From positions 1-64,000 of the forward strand of contig SUGL01000011.1 in the NCBI GenBank assembly GCA_004963905.1: 64,000 nucleotides of DNA, read 5' to 3'. The notes under the pieces were generated by a model. The model did no database searches and was not told the origin of the DNA. It saw only the letters and a list, made by a program, of their open reading frames with translations. Positions 26,633 through 33,870 of the stretch are shown here, piece after piece (the first letter of the stretch is position 1; every line of letters starts with the position of its first letter). This DNA comes from Mesorhizobium sp. (GTDB taxonomy: Bacteria > Pseudomonadota > Alphaproteobacteria > Rhizobiales > Rhizobiaceae). Both the position numbers and the translations under genes were made by a program.

Positions 26633-27544
26633 TCAGCTCGAATGCGCCGGCAAATAGCTGTAATGACTGCGGAAATAGGCAATTTTGAAACCGAGCCGAG
26701 CGTAGTTGCGGTAAGCCGGACCATCGCGTTCGGGGCGCGGCGCCTCGATATCGGCGACGAACAGTTTCGCGCCGGCGGCGATCCCGTCGCGAACCAGCCT
26801 TTCGCCAAGCATGGCGTCGAGATCGAAGCTTGGCGCCATGATGCCTGGCACCGGCGCGTCGATACCGCTCCAGGCGGCGCCGTCCGAGATGAACAGTGAG
26901 CGCACCGCGGCCACCGCACCATCACGTTTCAGCATGTAGTGACGCCAGCCCTTGCGGCCGACCAGCGCCATGAGCCAAGGCGAGGTGGGCAGCCTGTACT
27001 TGCCATCGATGAAGGCAGCCCATTCCGGAGCCGTCTTGGGCGTGACCTCCTCGACCGACAGATCGTCGGCCGAGAACAGCGGTTCGGCCGCCAGCGGCGT
27101 CGCATCGCGAAAGATGCGTTCCCAGCCGCTCTGGTGCTGCAGCCCGCGAGCTTCCAGCCAACATCTCAATCGCGACGGCTCGGTATGCGGGCTTGTATAG
27201 AACCACGGCCGGAGAATGCCTGCAGCACGATAGTGCGCCAGCAGCGCGTCGAGCTGAGCCTCGGAGGCCGGACTGTCGACGCCGATGTTCTTCACGCAGT
27301 TGAAATGGATGAACGGGATCGTCGTGCAGGTGGTCCAGACCAGGTCGCCGTCGCGAGCGATCGACAGGCCGTGCCGCGCGGCGAAATCCGCGGGTGCGGC
27401 GTCGTAGAGGTCGAGCCAGGCATTGACCTCGGCGCGCTCAATGGCGCCGCTCATGTCGCGTGACACCTCTTCGATCGCGATTTCGGGAACGTGCGTTTCC
27501 GGCGGCACGGCCGGCTGTAGCTCCGAGAGGGCGGCGGTCGACAT
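26633..27544 (-). CDS. GNAT-like N-acetyltransferase
   Basis: A 303-residue protein whose second half looks like an acetyl-CoA-dependent GNAT fold (VAAVRSLFISDGAAW, then the terminal YRNYARLGFKIAYFRSHY). The N-terminal half may be a second, degenerate GNAT domain. The substrate is unknown. GGAGGA is 7 nt upstream of the start, and a TTACAGTGTAA palindrome lies in the promoter zone. Confidence 0.7.
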   Translation of the reverse strand: MSTAALSELQPAVPPETHVPEIAIEEVSRDMSGAIERAEVNAWLDLYDAAPADFAARHGLSIARDGDLVWTTCTTIPFIHFNCVKNIGVDSPASEAQLDALLAHYRAAGILRPWFYTSPHTEPSRLRCWLEARGLQHQSGWERIFRDATPLAAEPLFSADDLSVEEVTPKTAPEWAAFIDGKYRLPTSPWLMALVGRKGWRHYMLKRDGAVAAVRSLFISDGAAWSGIDAPVPGIMAPSFDLDAMLGERLVRDGIAAGAKLFVADIEAPRPERDGPAYRNYARLGFKIAYFRSHYSYLPAHSS

Positions 27545-27565
27545 GATGGTCCTCCTCCGGCTTAC

Positions 27566-27578
27566 CTTACAGTGTAAG
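27566..27578. promoter_or_regulatory. CTTACAGTGTAAG palindrome upstream of the acetyltransferase
   Basis: A 13-bp dyad with 5-bp arms, of the form many TetR-type repressors bind, centred 28 bp upstream of the ATG on the minus strand. No TetR gene is nearby, so the regulator is unknown. Confidence 0.4.
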
Positions 27579-27749
27579 ATTAGCGGATGATAATATGGGT
27601 GCGCCCATTGTCAAGCAGGATTAGCGGCACCTTACAAATCCGTGAGTTGGATTCACGGTATCGTGAGGCTAAGCCTGTCCTCGAGGGGCTTTGCGAATGA
27701 CGATTCACTTTTGCTCCGACAGGACTGGGGCGCTGGGGAAAGGACTGGG

Positions 27750-28622
27750 ATGACCGACGTCTGCACTCAAGGGTTGGATACCGGCTTTGTCGGCCTGGGC
27801 TATGCCAAGGTGGCGTTTCTCGGCATTGTCCAAGGCATCACCGAATTGCTGCCGATCTCTTCGACGGCGCATATGCGCATCGTGCCGGCCGTGCTCGGCT
27901 GGCAGGATCCGGGTTCCGCCTTCTCGGCCGCCATGCAGCTTGCGGCCCTCGCCGCGGTGATCAGCTATTTCTGGAGCGATGTCAGGGAAGTCGCGGTGGG
28001 TTCGCTGACGGCGCTGGCGCGGCGCGATTACGCCAACCGCTACTTTCGCCTGGCGATCGGCATCGTGCTTGCGACCGTTCCGATCGTCATCGTCGGCCTT
28101 GCGCTTTCCGGCGTGCTCAATGCCTGCAATTCGCCGCTGCGTGGGCTGGCCGTGATCGGCTGGTCCTGCATCGTCATGGCCGTGCTGCTTGCGCTCTCCG
28201 AAATCTATGCCAGCCACAGGCTTACACTCGACAAAGTCTCGGTGCTCGACGCCTTGCTTGTCGGCGTTGCCCAGGTGGGCGCGCTCATTCCCGGCGTCTC
28301 GCGCTCGGGTTCGACGCTGACGGCGGCGCTGGGTCTTGGCTATGCCCGGCCGGAGGCGGCGCGGCTCTCCTTCCTGCTCGGCCTGCCGGCGATCGCGCTT
28401 GCCGGCCTGAAGGAGCTTTGGGAACTGCACAAGATTCACCTCGGTGCATATGGCTGGTCGGTCCTGGCCGTCGGCCTCGTCGTCGCCTCGATCTCGGCCT
28501 TCTTCGCCATATGGGGCCTGATGCGCGTGCTCGAGCGCTTTTCCGCCTGGCCCTTCGTCGTCTATCGCGGCCTGCTGGGCGTCGTGCTCTTGATCAGCGT
28601 CGCTGCCGGCTGGCTGAGCTAG
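27750..28622 (+). CDS. uppP: undecaprenyl-diphosphatase UppP (BacA family)
   Basis: Recycles the lipid carrier undecaprenyl diphosphate for cell-wall and polysaccharide synthesis. The 290-residue membrane protein has the two catalytic signatures GITELLPISSTAH and PGVSRSGST, with about eight hydrophobic segments. The ATG at 27750 follows AAGGA; a longer frame from 27642 lacks family similarity. It may be one of several copies in the genome, which sequence alone cannot show. Confidence 0.92.
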   Translation: MTDVCTQGLDTGFVGLGYAKVAFLGIVQGITELLPISSTAHMRIVPAVLGWQDPGSAFSAAMQLAALAAVISYFWSDVREVAVGSLTALARRDYANRYFRLAIGIVLATVPIVIVGLALSGVLNACNSPLRGLAVIGWSCIVMAVLLALSEIYASHRLTLDKVSVLDALLVGVAQVGALIPGVSRSGSTLTAALGLGYARPEAARLSFLLGLPAIALAGLKELWELHKIHLGAYGWSVLAVGLVVASISAFFAIWGLMRVLERFSAWPFVVYRGLLGVVLLISVAAGWLS

Positions 28623-28677
28623 AGGCAGCCGCAAAATCGGCTATATCGACACCTGAACCTCCGCTTCGGGTGTTTTG

Positions 28678-29469
28678 ATGGATATTGCGACGCTGCTGCA
28701 ATCGGTGCCCTTGCTGGCAACGCTGGTGAAATCGGCGCTGCCGGCCGCCGTCGGCGCGACTTTAGGCGCTGGGCAATGGCTGGCGGCGCTGCCGCCGTGC
28801 CGCGACCTGACCTTCGAGACCGCGACCTATCTCGTCTGCGAGACCGATCCGCGGCAATTTTCGATCGAGCTGTTCTGGAAGAACAAGGATGGCGACCTCT
28901 ATCGCTCGCTGCACAATCTGCGCACGGCCGAGCAGGCCGCCGGGCGCACAATGCTCTTCGGCATCAATGCCGGCATGTATCATCCGGACCTCGCGCCGGT
29001 GGGGCTCTATGTCGAACAGGGCAGGCAGGTCACGCCCGCGAAAACCGGGGCCGGCACAGGCAATTTCTCCATGCAGCCGAACGGAATTTTTTATCTCAGC
29101 GGCGGCAAGGCGGGCGTTCGCGCGACGAGGGACTATCTGAAGCGTCCGCCGCGTGTGGATTACGCGACCCAATCGGGGCCGATGCTGGTCATCGACGGTA
29201 AGCTGCATCCGAAATTCCAGGCCGGCAGCGCATCGCGAAAAATCCGCGACGGCGTCGGCGTGCGGGCCGACGGCGTCGCCGTCTTTGCCATCTCGAACGA
29301 CGTCGTGACCTTCCACGAATTCGCGCGCCTTTTCCGCGACGAGCTCGCCTGCCCGAACGCGCTTTTCCTCGACGGTTCGATATCCAGCCTCTATGCACCG
29401 GCCATCGGCCGCAACGACGATTTCTGGAATCTCGGTCCGATGATCGGCGTGTTCAGGCGAGGTGGCTAG
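28678..29469 (+). CDS. phosphodiester glycosidase family protein (NAGPA/DUF2233)
   Basis: A 263-residue protein with a hydrophobic N-terminus (residues 5-35) and a domain resembling GlcNAc-1-phosphodiester alpha-N-acetylglucosaminidase: GINAGMYHPDLAPVGLYV, QPNGIFYLS, SGPMLVIDG and ALFLDGSISSLYAP. It probably acts outside the cytoplasm on a sugar phosphodiester. It starts 55 bp after uppP on the same strand and may be co-transcribed. Confidence 0.78.
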   Translation: MDIATLLQSVPLLATLVKSALPAAVGATLGAGQWLAALPPCRDLTFETATYLVCETDPRQFSIELFWKNKDGDLYRSLHNLRTAEQAAGRTMLFGINAGMYHPDLAPVGLYVEQGRQVTPAKTGAGTGNFSMQPNGIFYLSGGKAGVRATRDYLKRPPRVDYATQSGPMLVIDGKLHPKFQAGSASRKIRDGVGVRADGVAVFAISNDVVTFHEFARLFRDELACPNALFLDGSISSLYAPAIGRNDDFWNLGPMIGVFRRGG

Positions 29470-29547
29470 ACGCCAGCCATCGGCCAGTGGCGGAAGGCTG
29501 TATCAGGGCAGGGCGCCGCGGCGGACAGCACCGCGGCGCCTTCACGT

Positions 29548-30519
29548 TCAGTTGGATGCGTCCTGGATTGCGGACAGCAGCCACGGGCCGCCAGCCTCGC
29601 GTGTAAAAGTCCACAATTCGGTCGCTTCGACCGGATTTTTCGGATCGCCCTTTTCGACGGCGCCGGTCTGGCGATTGCGCATGACATCGATGGCCTGCCA
29701 GCGCATTGCCGCCGTGGCGTAGTCGCGCGAGCCTTCTCGCCACGCCTCCGCAATATCGGCTTCCAGCAGCTCGAGATTGGTCACGTCGTTTCTGAGGCCA
29801 TGGGTCGCGTTTTCCGCGAGCTCCTCCGAAAGATAGGAGACCATCTCGGGCGTCGTCAGCCTTCGTAATCCCTGGTGATCCTCGCGGCTGAACGCGGCCT
29901 GCACCTCGCCGAGGATACGTTCGAACGCGTCCCGGTCGGTATCCGTGATGCCGATTTCGTCGGCGCCGGATGCGCTGGCCGCGCCCAAACCCGTGGTGCG
30001 GGATGGGTAGCTGGGTCGGGAACCTTCCCAGCCTTGCTGGTCGAAGGGAAAGCCGGAGCTTCTCATATTGGCCGGCGCGGCATTGTCGCGGCTGAAAAAA
30101 CGCATCGCCAGCATGATGAGGCCGCCGATCACCAGCAGCTGAAAGATGAAGCTGAAGCCGCCGCCGATGCCGCCAAAGCCATGGCCGAGCATCATGCCGA
30201 ACAGGCCGTTGAAGAGCAGTCCGCCGACCAGCCCGCCGACGAAGCCGCCGCCAAACCCGTTCCAGAATCCCGGTCGCGCCTGGCCGGGAAACGACTGCGA
30301 CGGCGGTATCGACTGGGTGGTGTTCGGCGTCATCGAGCGTGTTACGGGCGCGGTATAGGGCGCGGTCCGCGTCGGTGCCGGAGCCTGAAAAGTTCGGCCG
30401 CCGCGGCTGCCGAAACTGCCGCCCATGCGCGCCTCAGCTGGGCCGATAGTGGCGCTTCCGAGCGCCATCAGCAGGATCAGGAAGATCGACGCGACTTTGA
30501 TCGTCCGTGATTTTGACAT
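29548..30519 (-). CDS. Tim44-like domain membrane protein
   Basis: This 323-residue protein has a signal-like N-terminus (to about residue 30), a low-complexity Gly/Phe-rich region with membrane-prone segments (residues 85-140), and a C-terminal Tim44-like domain (residues 185-323, including RILGEVQAAFSREDHQGL and TELWTFTREAGGPWLLSAIQD). Bacterial members are poorly understood. The ATG at 30519 is preceded by AAGGA inside a 16-bp tandem repeat. Confidence 0.8.
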   Translation of the reverse strand: MSKSRTIKVASIFLILLMALGSATIGPAEARMGGSFGSRGGRTFQAPAPTRTAPYTAPVTRSMTPNTTQSIPPSQSFPGQARPGFWNGFGGGFVGGLVGGLLFNGLFGMMLGHGFGGIGGGFSFIFQLLVIGGLIMLAMRFFSRDNAAPANMRSSGFPFDQQGWEGSRPSYPSRTTGLGAASASGADEIGITDTDRDAFERILGEVQAAFSREDHQGLRRLTTPEMVSYLSEELAENATHGLRNDVTNLELLEADIAEAWREGSRDYATAAMRWQAIDVMRNRQTGAVEKGDPKNPVEATELWTFTREAGGPWLLSAIQDASN

Positions 30520-30520
30520 T

Positions 30521-30567
30521 GGTGACAGATCCTTGGGGTGACAGATGCTTGGGGTGACAATCCTTGG
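30521..30567. repeat. three tandem 16-bp repeats in a 5' leader
   Basis: GGTGACAGATCCTTGG (30521-30536), GGTGACAGATGCTTGG (30537-30552) and the 15-bp GGTGACAATCCTTGG (30553-30567) lie directly before the Tim44-like gene. On the minus strand, copies one and three contain AAGGAT, so the array multiplies Shine-Dalgarno-like motifs. Confidence 0.9.
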
Positions 30568-30848
30568 GTCGGAGCGTTTCAAACGCATCTAGCGAGCCCC
30601 CTATATGGGTACGAATTGGGGCAGGGTTAGACCCCGTCTTTCAGACGTCGGCCGCAGTGGGGCCTGCAGCCGTCCAATCAGAGCCTTGCGGCTTCCGGAT
30701 TCATGGCGGCTTGGGCCGTCCGCGAATCGCCCGGCCGGACCAAAAGTAAATTTTGATTCAAACTTTGTTGGTAATTTCTCGTTAGGAATGGGGCTTCCGG
30801 CGGCGCCGTTCCTGCCCTCGGTCTGTTTTGTTTTGCGTACAGGTCAAG

Positions 30849-31985
30849 ATGCGGATTTTTGGCGTCGTCAGTTTCGTGCTCGCAGCGCTTTGCCTTGCCG
30901 GCTGCTCGTCTACGTCGAGCGTCGACGCCTTGCAGGTGCCGTCCAACGAGACGACAAGCTCCGTCGTGCGGCCGAGCGCGCCGGTGACGAAGGCCGTCAG
31001 GACGGTTGACACCGAGACAACAGTCGAGGCCGCGTCGATGTCGGGCGCAGCGCGTATCAAGCCGCCGGCGCCGCTGCTTGACGAGGACAATGCGCGTCCT
31101 GACGAGAATTCGCGTCCCGGCGACGAGAATTCGCGCCCCTTCGGCCTCGCCGAGGAAGAGACGGTCGCGTTCCCCGCGCCGGACCTGCCGGACAGCGTCG
31201 AGCCGCCGGTCGAGGCCGCCGCGCTCGTCTCGCCGCCGAAGCGGCTGTCGCGCGCTGCACCAGCCATGCTGGCCATCCCGGTCACCCGCTATGCGTTTCG
31301 CGATGCCAAGCCGATCAATTTCGGCCGGTCTTCGCCCCGGCACCTTGCGGTGCACGGCGTCGACGTCTCGCGCTGGCAGGGCGACATCAACTGGGGCAAG
31401 CTGCGCGCCCAGGGCGCCAACTTCGCCTATATCAAGGCAACCGACGGCGGCGACCATCTCGATCCGATGTTCATGAGGAACTGGCGCGGCGCCGATGCCG
31501 CCGGGCTGAAGCGCGGCGCCTATCATTTCTTCTACTGGTGCCGCACCGCCGGCGAGCAGGCCGACTGGTTCATCCGCAACGTGCCGCGGGTCGAGGGCGC
31601 GCTGCCGCCGGTGATCGACGTCGAATGGAACGGCGACTCCTCCTGCAGGCGGCGGCCGTCGCGCGAAAAAGTGCTGGAAAAGATGCAGGTGTTCATGGAC
31701 AAGCTGGAGCGCCATTACGGCCAGCGGCCCATCATCTACACCAGCCCGGATTTCTACCGCGACAATCTGCGCGGCGCCTTCCCGGACTATGCGTTCTGGC
31801 TGCGCGCGGTGGCCGCGCACCCGTCAAAGGTCTATCCGGGCCGCAAGTGGCTGTTCTGGCAGTATTCGGGCTCCGGCCTGTCGCATGGCGTGAGGGGGCG
31901 CGTCGACCTCAACGTCTTCCACGGCGACGAGCGGCAGTGGCGCGCCTGGCTGGGCGGCGGCCAGATGGTCGCCGACGCGGATTGA
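30849..31985 (+). CDS. GH25 lysozyme-like lipoprotein
   Basis: A 378-residue protein with a lipobox (LCLAGC, Cys near residue 18), a variable linker to about residue 155 with two near-identical DENSRP units, and a GH25 muramidase domain. That domain has VHGVDVSRWQGDINW and the catalytic acidic pair in PPVIDVEWNGD. It should be anchored to a membrane in the envelope and cut peptidoglycan. The ribosome site (AGGTCA) is weak; the start is fixed by the signal peptide. Confidence 0.88.
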   Translation: MRIFGVVSFVLAALCLAGCSSTSSVDALQVPSNETTSSVVRPSAPVTKAVRTVDTETTVEAASMSGAARIKPPAPLLDEDNARPDENSRPGDENSRPFGLAEEETVAFPAPDLPDSVEPPVEAAALVSPPKRLSRAAPAMLAIPVTRYAFRDAKPINFGRSSPRHLAVHGVDVSRWQGDINWGKLRAQGANFAYIKATDGGDHLDPMFMRNWRGADAAGLKRGAYHFFYWCRTAGEQADWFIRNVPRVEGALPPVIDVEWNGDSSCRRRPSREKVLEKMQVFMDKLERHYGQRPIIYTSPDFYRDNLRGAFPDYAFWLRAVAAHPSKVYPGRKWLFWQYSGSGLSHGVRGRVDLNVFHGDERQWRAWLGGGQMVADAD

Positions 31986-32006
31986 GCCGCTTTCGGATGG
32001 CCTCGA

Positions 32007-32120
32007 CTATTTCGGCGGCAGAGGTTGCGAATCCGTAATTGCCGCATAGGCCAGCACACCCATGAAGACTGCGAAATAGGCCAGAACGACGGCGACGACG
32101 ATCAGGGTATCGGTGGGCAT
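32007..32120 (-). CDS. 37-residue single-span membrane protein
   Basis: Start at 32120 has a perfect GAGGAG 6 nt upstream. An ATG at 32126 is in frame but lies immediately next to that site. The protein begins MPTDTLIVVAVVLAYFAVF, has one membrane helix (about residues 5-28) and a short polar tail rich in Pro. A TTGAT-N4-ATCAG box lies 54-67 bp upstream. I do not recognise a family; size and the FNR-type box suggest an accessory subunit of a respiratory or other membrane complex (inference). Confidence 0.7.
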   Translation of the reverse strand: MPTDTLIVVAVVLAYFAVFMGVLAYAAITDSQPLPPK

Positions 32121-32173
32121 ATCCATCTCCTCGAGAGAACGGCCGAGGAGACGACAGGACCGCACGCAACGCC

Positions 32174-32187
32174 TTGATCTGGATCAG
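32174..32187. promoter_or_regulatory. FNR/FixK-type box
   Basis: TTGATCTGGATCAG matches the FNR/FixK consensus TTGAT-N4-ATCAA at 9 of 10 fixed positions. If it acts as a class II site (centre at -41.5) on the minus strand, transcription would start near 32139, just before the ribosome site of the 37-residue membrane protein. It is about 140 bp from the plus-strand gene, a less typical distance. Confidence 0.55.
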
Positions 32188-32319
32188 GTGATTTGCCGTT
32201 TCGGCATTACGGCGTCGCGGCAATTTTCACCATTTCGCTAATCATCCGCTCACTTTGTCCCTTAGCGGTGCGGCAACCGCCTTCTGGTAACGTGTCTGTG
32301 ATCGCGTTTGGAGGGGTCT

Positions 32320-32808
32320 ATGCGCAATCCAGTTGTGGCAATCATTTTGGCGGCTGCAGTCGGCTATGGGTTCTTCAACGCGCTTGGCCACATGCGCGGC
32401 AGTGAGCCCAAGGACAACGTCGTCGCCTATTCCACCACGGACACGGCGATGCAGGGCGCCAAGGCCAAGGGCCATGCGACACTGCCGCGCTTTCATGAAC
32501 TGATGGCCGCGCGCACGCCGGGCACGTATACGGTGAAATTCCCGCTGACGCAGAACGGCGCCACCGAGCATATCTGGATGCAGCTTGTGGCCTTCAGCGA
32601 CGGCCACTTCGTCGGCCTGCTCGCCGACAAGCCGGTCAACGGCAACCAGTACAAGATGGGCGATCGCATGACCGTGGCCGAGGCCGACGTCGAGGACTGG
32701 ATGATACGCAACGGCGGCGACGTCTATGGCGGCTACACCGTGCGCCAGGCCCTGGCGGACATGCCGAAGGAGCAGGCGACGAAATACGGGATCACGTTCA
32801 AGGATTGA
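32320..32808 (+). CDS. DUF2314-like exported or anchored protein
   Basis: A 162-residue protein with an N-terminal hydrophobic segment (residues 5-20) and a DUF2314-like domain (TEHIWMQLVAFSDGHFVGLL, then MGDRMTVAEADVEDWMI). The function of this family is unknown. GGAGG lies upstream of the ATG at 32320; a TTG at 32308 is less likely. Confidence 0.72.
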   Translation: MRNPVVAIILAAAVGYGFFNALGHMRGSEPKDNVVAYSTTDTAMQGAKAKGHATLPRFHELMAARTPGTYTVKFPLTQNGATEHIWMQLVAFSDGHFVGLLADKPVNGNQYKMGDRMTVAEADVEDWMIRNGGDVYGGYTVRQALADMPKEQATKYGITFKD

Positions 32809-32819
32809 GCGCGGCGTTC

Positions 32820-32991
32820 CCTTCTCCCCTTGTGGGAGAAGGTGGCCGCGAAGCGGCCGGATGAGGGGTGTTCGAAGGATCGCGGTGTCGAAGAATCGAA
32901 CTCCAGCTTCCAGACGTCTCACTCCGCTGGAACACCCCTCATCCGTCTCGGCGCTTCGCGCCGATCCACCTTCTCCCACAAGGGGAGAAGG
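32820..32991. repeat. dispersed palindromic repeat, copy 2
   Basis: This 172-bp copy of the repeat at 26117-26291 shares GTGGCCGCGAAGCGGCCGGA, CACTCCGCTGGA and the closing CCACCTTCTCCCACAAGG block. The two ends are complementary, so the whole element can fold into one long hairpin between the convergent DUF2314-like and VOC genes. Confidence 0.9.
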
Positions 32992-33001
32992 AGAGGACGC
33001 A

Positions 33002-33373
33002 CTACGCCTCGTTGATCATCGCCTCGATGTTGTAGCCATCGGGATCGAGCACGAAGCAAGCATAGTAATGCTCCGCATAGTCCGGACGCGGGCCGGGCGC
33101 GCCATTGTCCGCGGCGCCGGCCTCGAGCGCCGCGCGATAGAACGCATCGACCTCCGCCTTGCTCTTCACCCGGAAGGCGACATGGAAATGTGTGAGCGGC
33201 GGCTTCTCGCCCGTGCGCTGGATCTCAAACAGGCAGCCATTGCCGACATCGAAGGCCCAGAACACGCCTTCCTTCCCGAAGGAGAGGCGGTAGCCCAAAG
33301 GCGCAAAAGCCTTTTCGTAGAGGAGCTTGCTCTTTGAGAGGTCGCTCACTGCGATGGTGATGTGGTCGATCAT
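33002..33373 (-). CDS. VOC (glyoxalase/bleomycin-resistance) family protein
   Basis: A 123-residue vicinal-oxygen-chelate protein with HITIAVSDLSKSKLLYEKA at the N-terminus, HFHVAFRVKS in the middle and the FVLDPDGYNIEAM metal-ligand segment near the end. Substrate unknown. No strong Shine-Dalgarno sequence before the ATG. Confidence 0.85.
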   Translation of the reverse strand: MIDHITIAVSDLSKSKLLYEKAFAPLGYRLSFGKEGVFWAFDVGNGCLFEIQRTGEKPPLTHFHVAFRVKSKAEVDAFYRAALEAGAADNGAPGPRPDYAEHYYACFVLDPDGYNIEAMINEA

Positions 33374-33440
33374 GGTGTGTTTTGGAGAATCGCGACCAAG
33401 CGAGTACTGCCATCCACAGCGGAAACATGGCCAGTGGCGG

Positions 33441-33647
33441 CTATGCCTCTATGTATTCCGCCAGACTGACGCCTTTCGGCACATCCAGCCCGTCAGCGCG
33501 CAACCCCTCGATATGGAAGCGGATCGCATCGCGGATTTCGGTTTCCACTTCGGCGACGGTAGCACCGGTCGCGATGCAGCCAGGCAGGTCCGGTACATAG
33601 GCGGAAAAATTGTCTCCGGCTTTTTCAATCACCACCGCGTAACGCAT
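33441..33647 (-). CDS. hicB: HicB-family antitoxin
   Basis: A 68-residue HicB-type protein (MRYAVVIEKAGDNFSAYVPDLPGC) that should bind and neutralise HicA. It comprises the partial RNase-H-like domain; no clear C-terminal DNA-binding domain is present, so autoregulation may be weak or absent. AAGGAG is 7 nt upstream, and its ATG lies 1 nt after the hicA stop codon. Confidence 0.85.
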   Translation of the reverse strand: MRYAVVIEKAGDNFSAYVPDLPGCIATGATVAEVETEIRDAIRFHIEGLRADGLDVPKGVSLAEYIEA

Positions 33648-33648
33648 G

Positions 33649-33870
33649 TCATCGCTCCTTCAGACCGGACTGCTTGAGGATGCTGTTCAATGTTCCTGGT
33701 GCAACCTCTTCAGACGGCTTGCCGGCCACGGTGACGCGGCCGGCTTTGATTTCATGCTTATATTGGCGATGGCTGCCTTTGGTTGCAACCAGATACCAAC
33801 CGTCGGCTTCCAGCATGCGAATGACTTCGCGTGTACTGTCAGCCGAGGCGGCATTGGCCGTCAGCTGCAC
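33649..33870 (-). CDS. hicA: HicA-family mRNA interferase toxin, start uncertain
   Basis: A HicA dsRNA-binding-fold toxin with the catalytic histidine in KGSHRQYKH and the C-terminal [12 protein letters not shown]. The conserved N-terminus ([17 protein letters not shown]) is present in frame but has no ATG before it. The nearest upstream start is GTG at 33870, which overlaps the last codons of nrdJ by 10 nt. An internal ATG at 33816 would give 55 residues and lose the first helix. Either translation is coupled to nrdJ or the original start was lost. Confidence 0.65.
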   Translation of the reverse strand: MQLTANAASADSTREVIRMLEADGWYLVATKGSHRQYKHEIKAGRVTVAGKPSEEVAPGTLNSILKQSGLKER

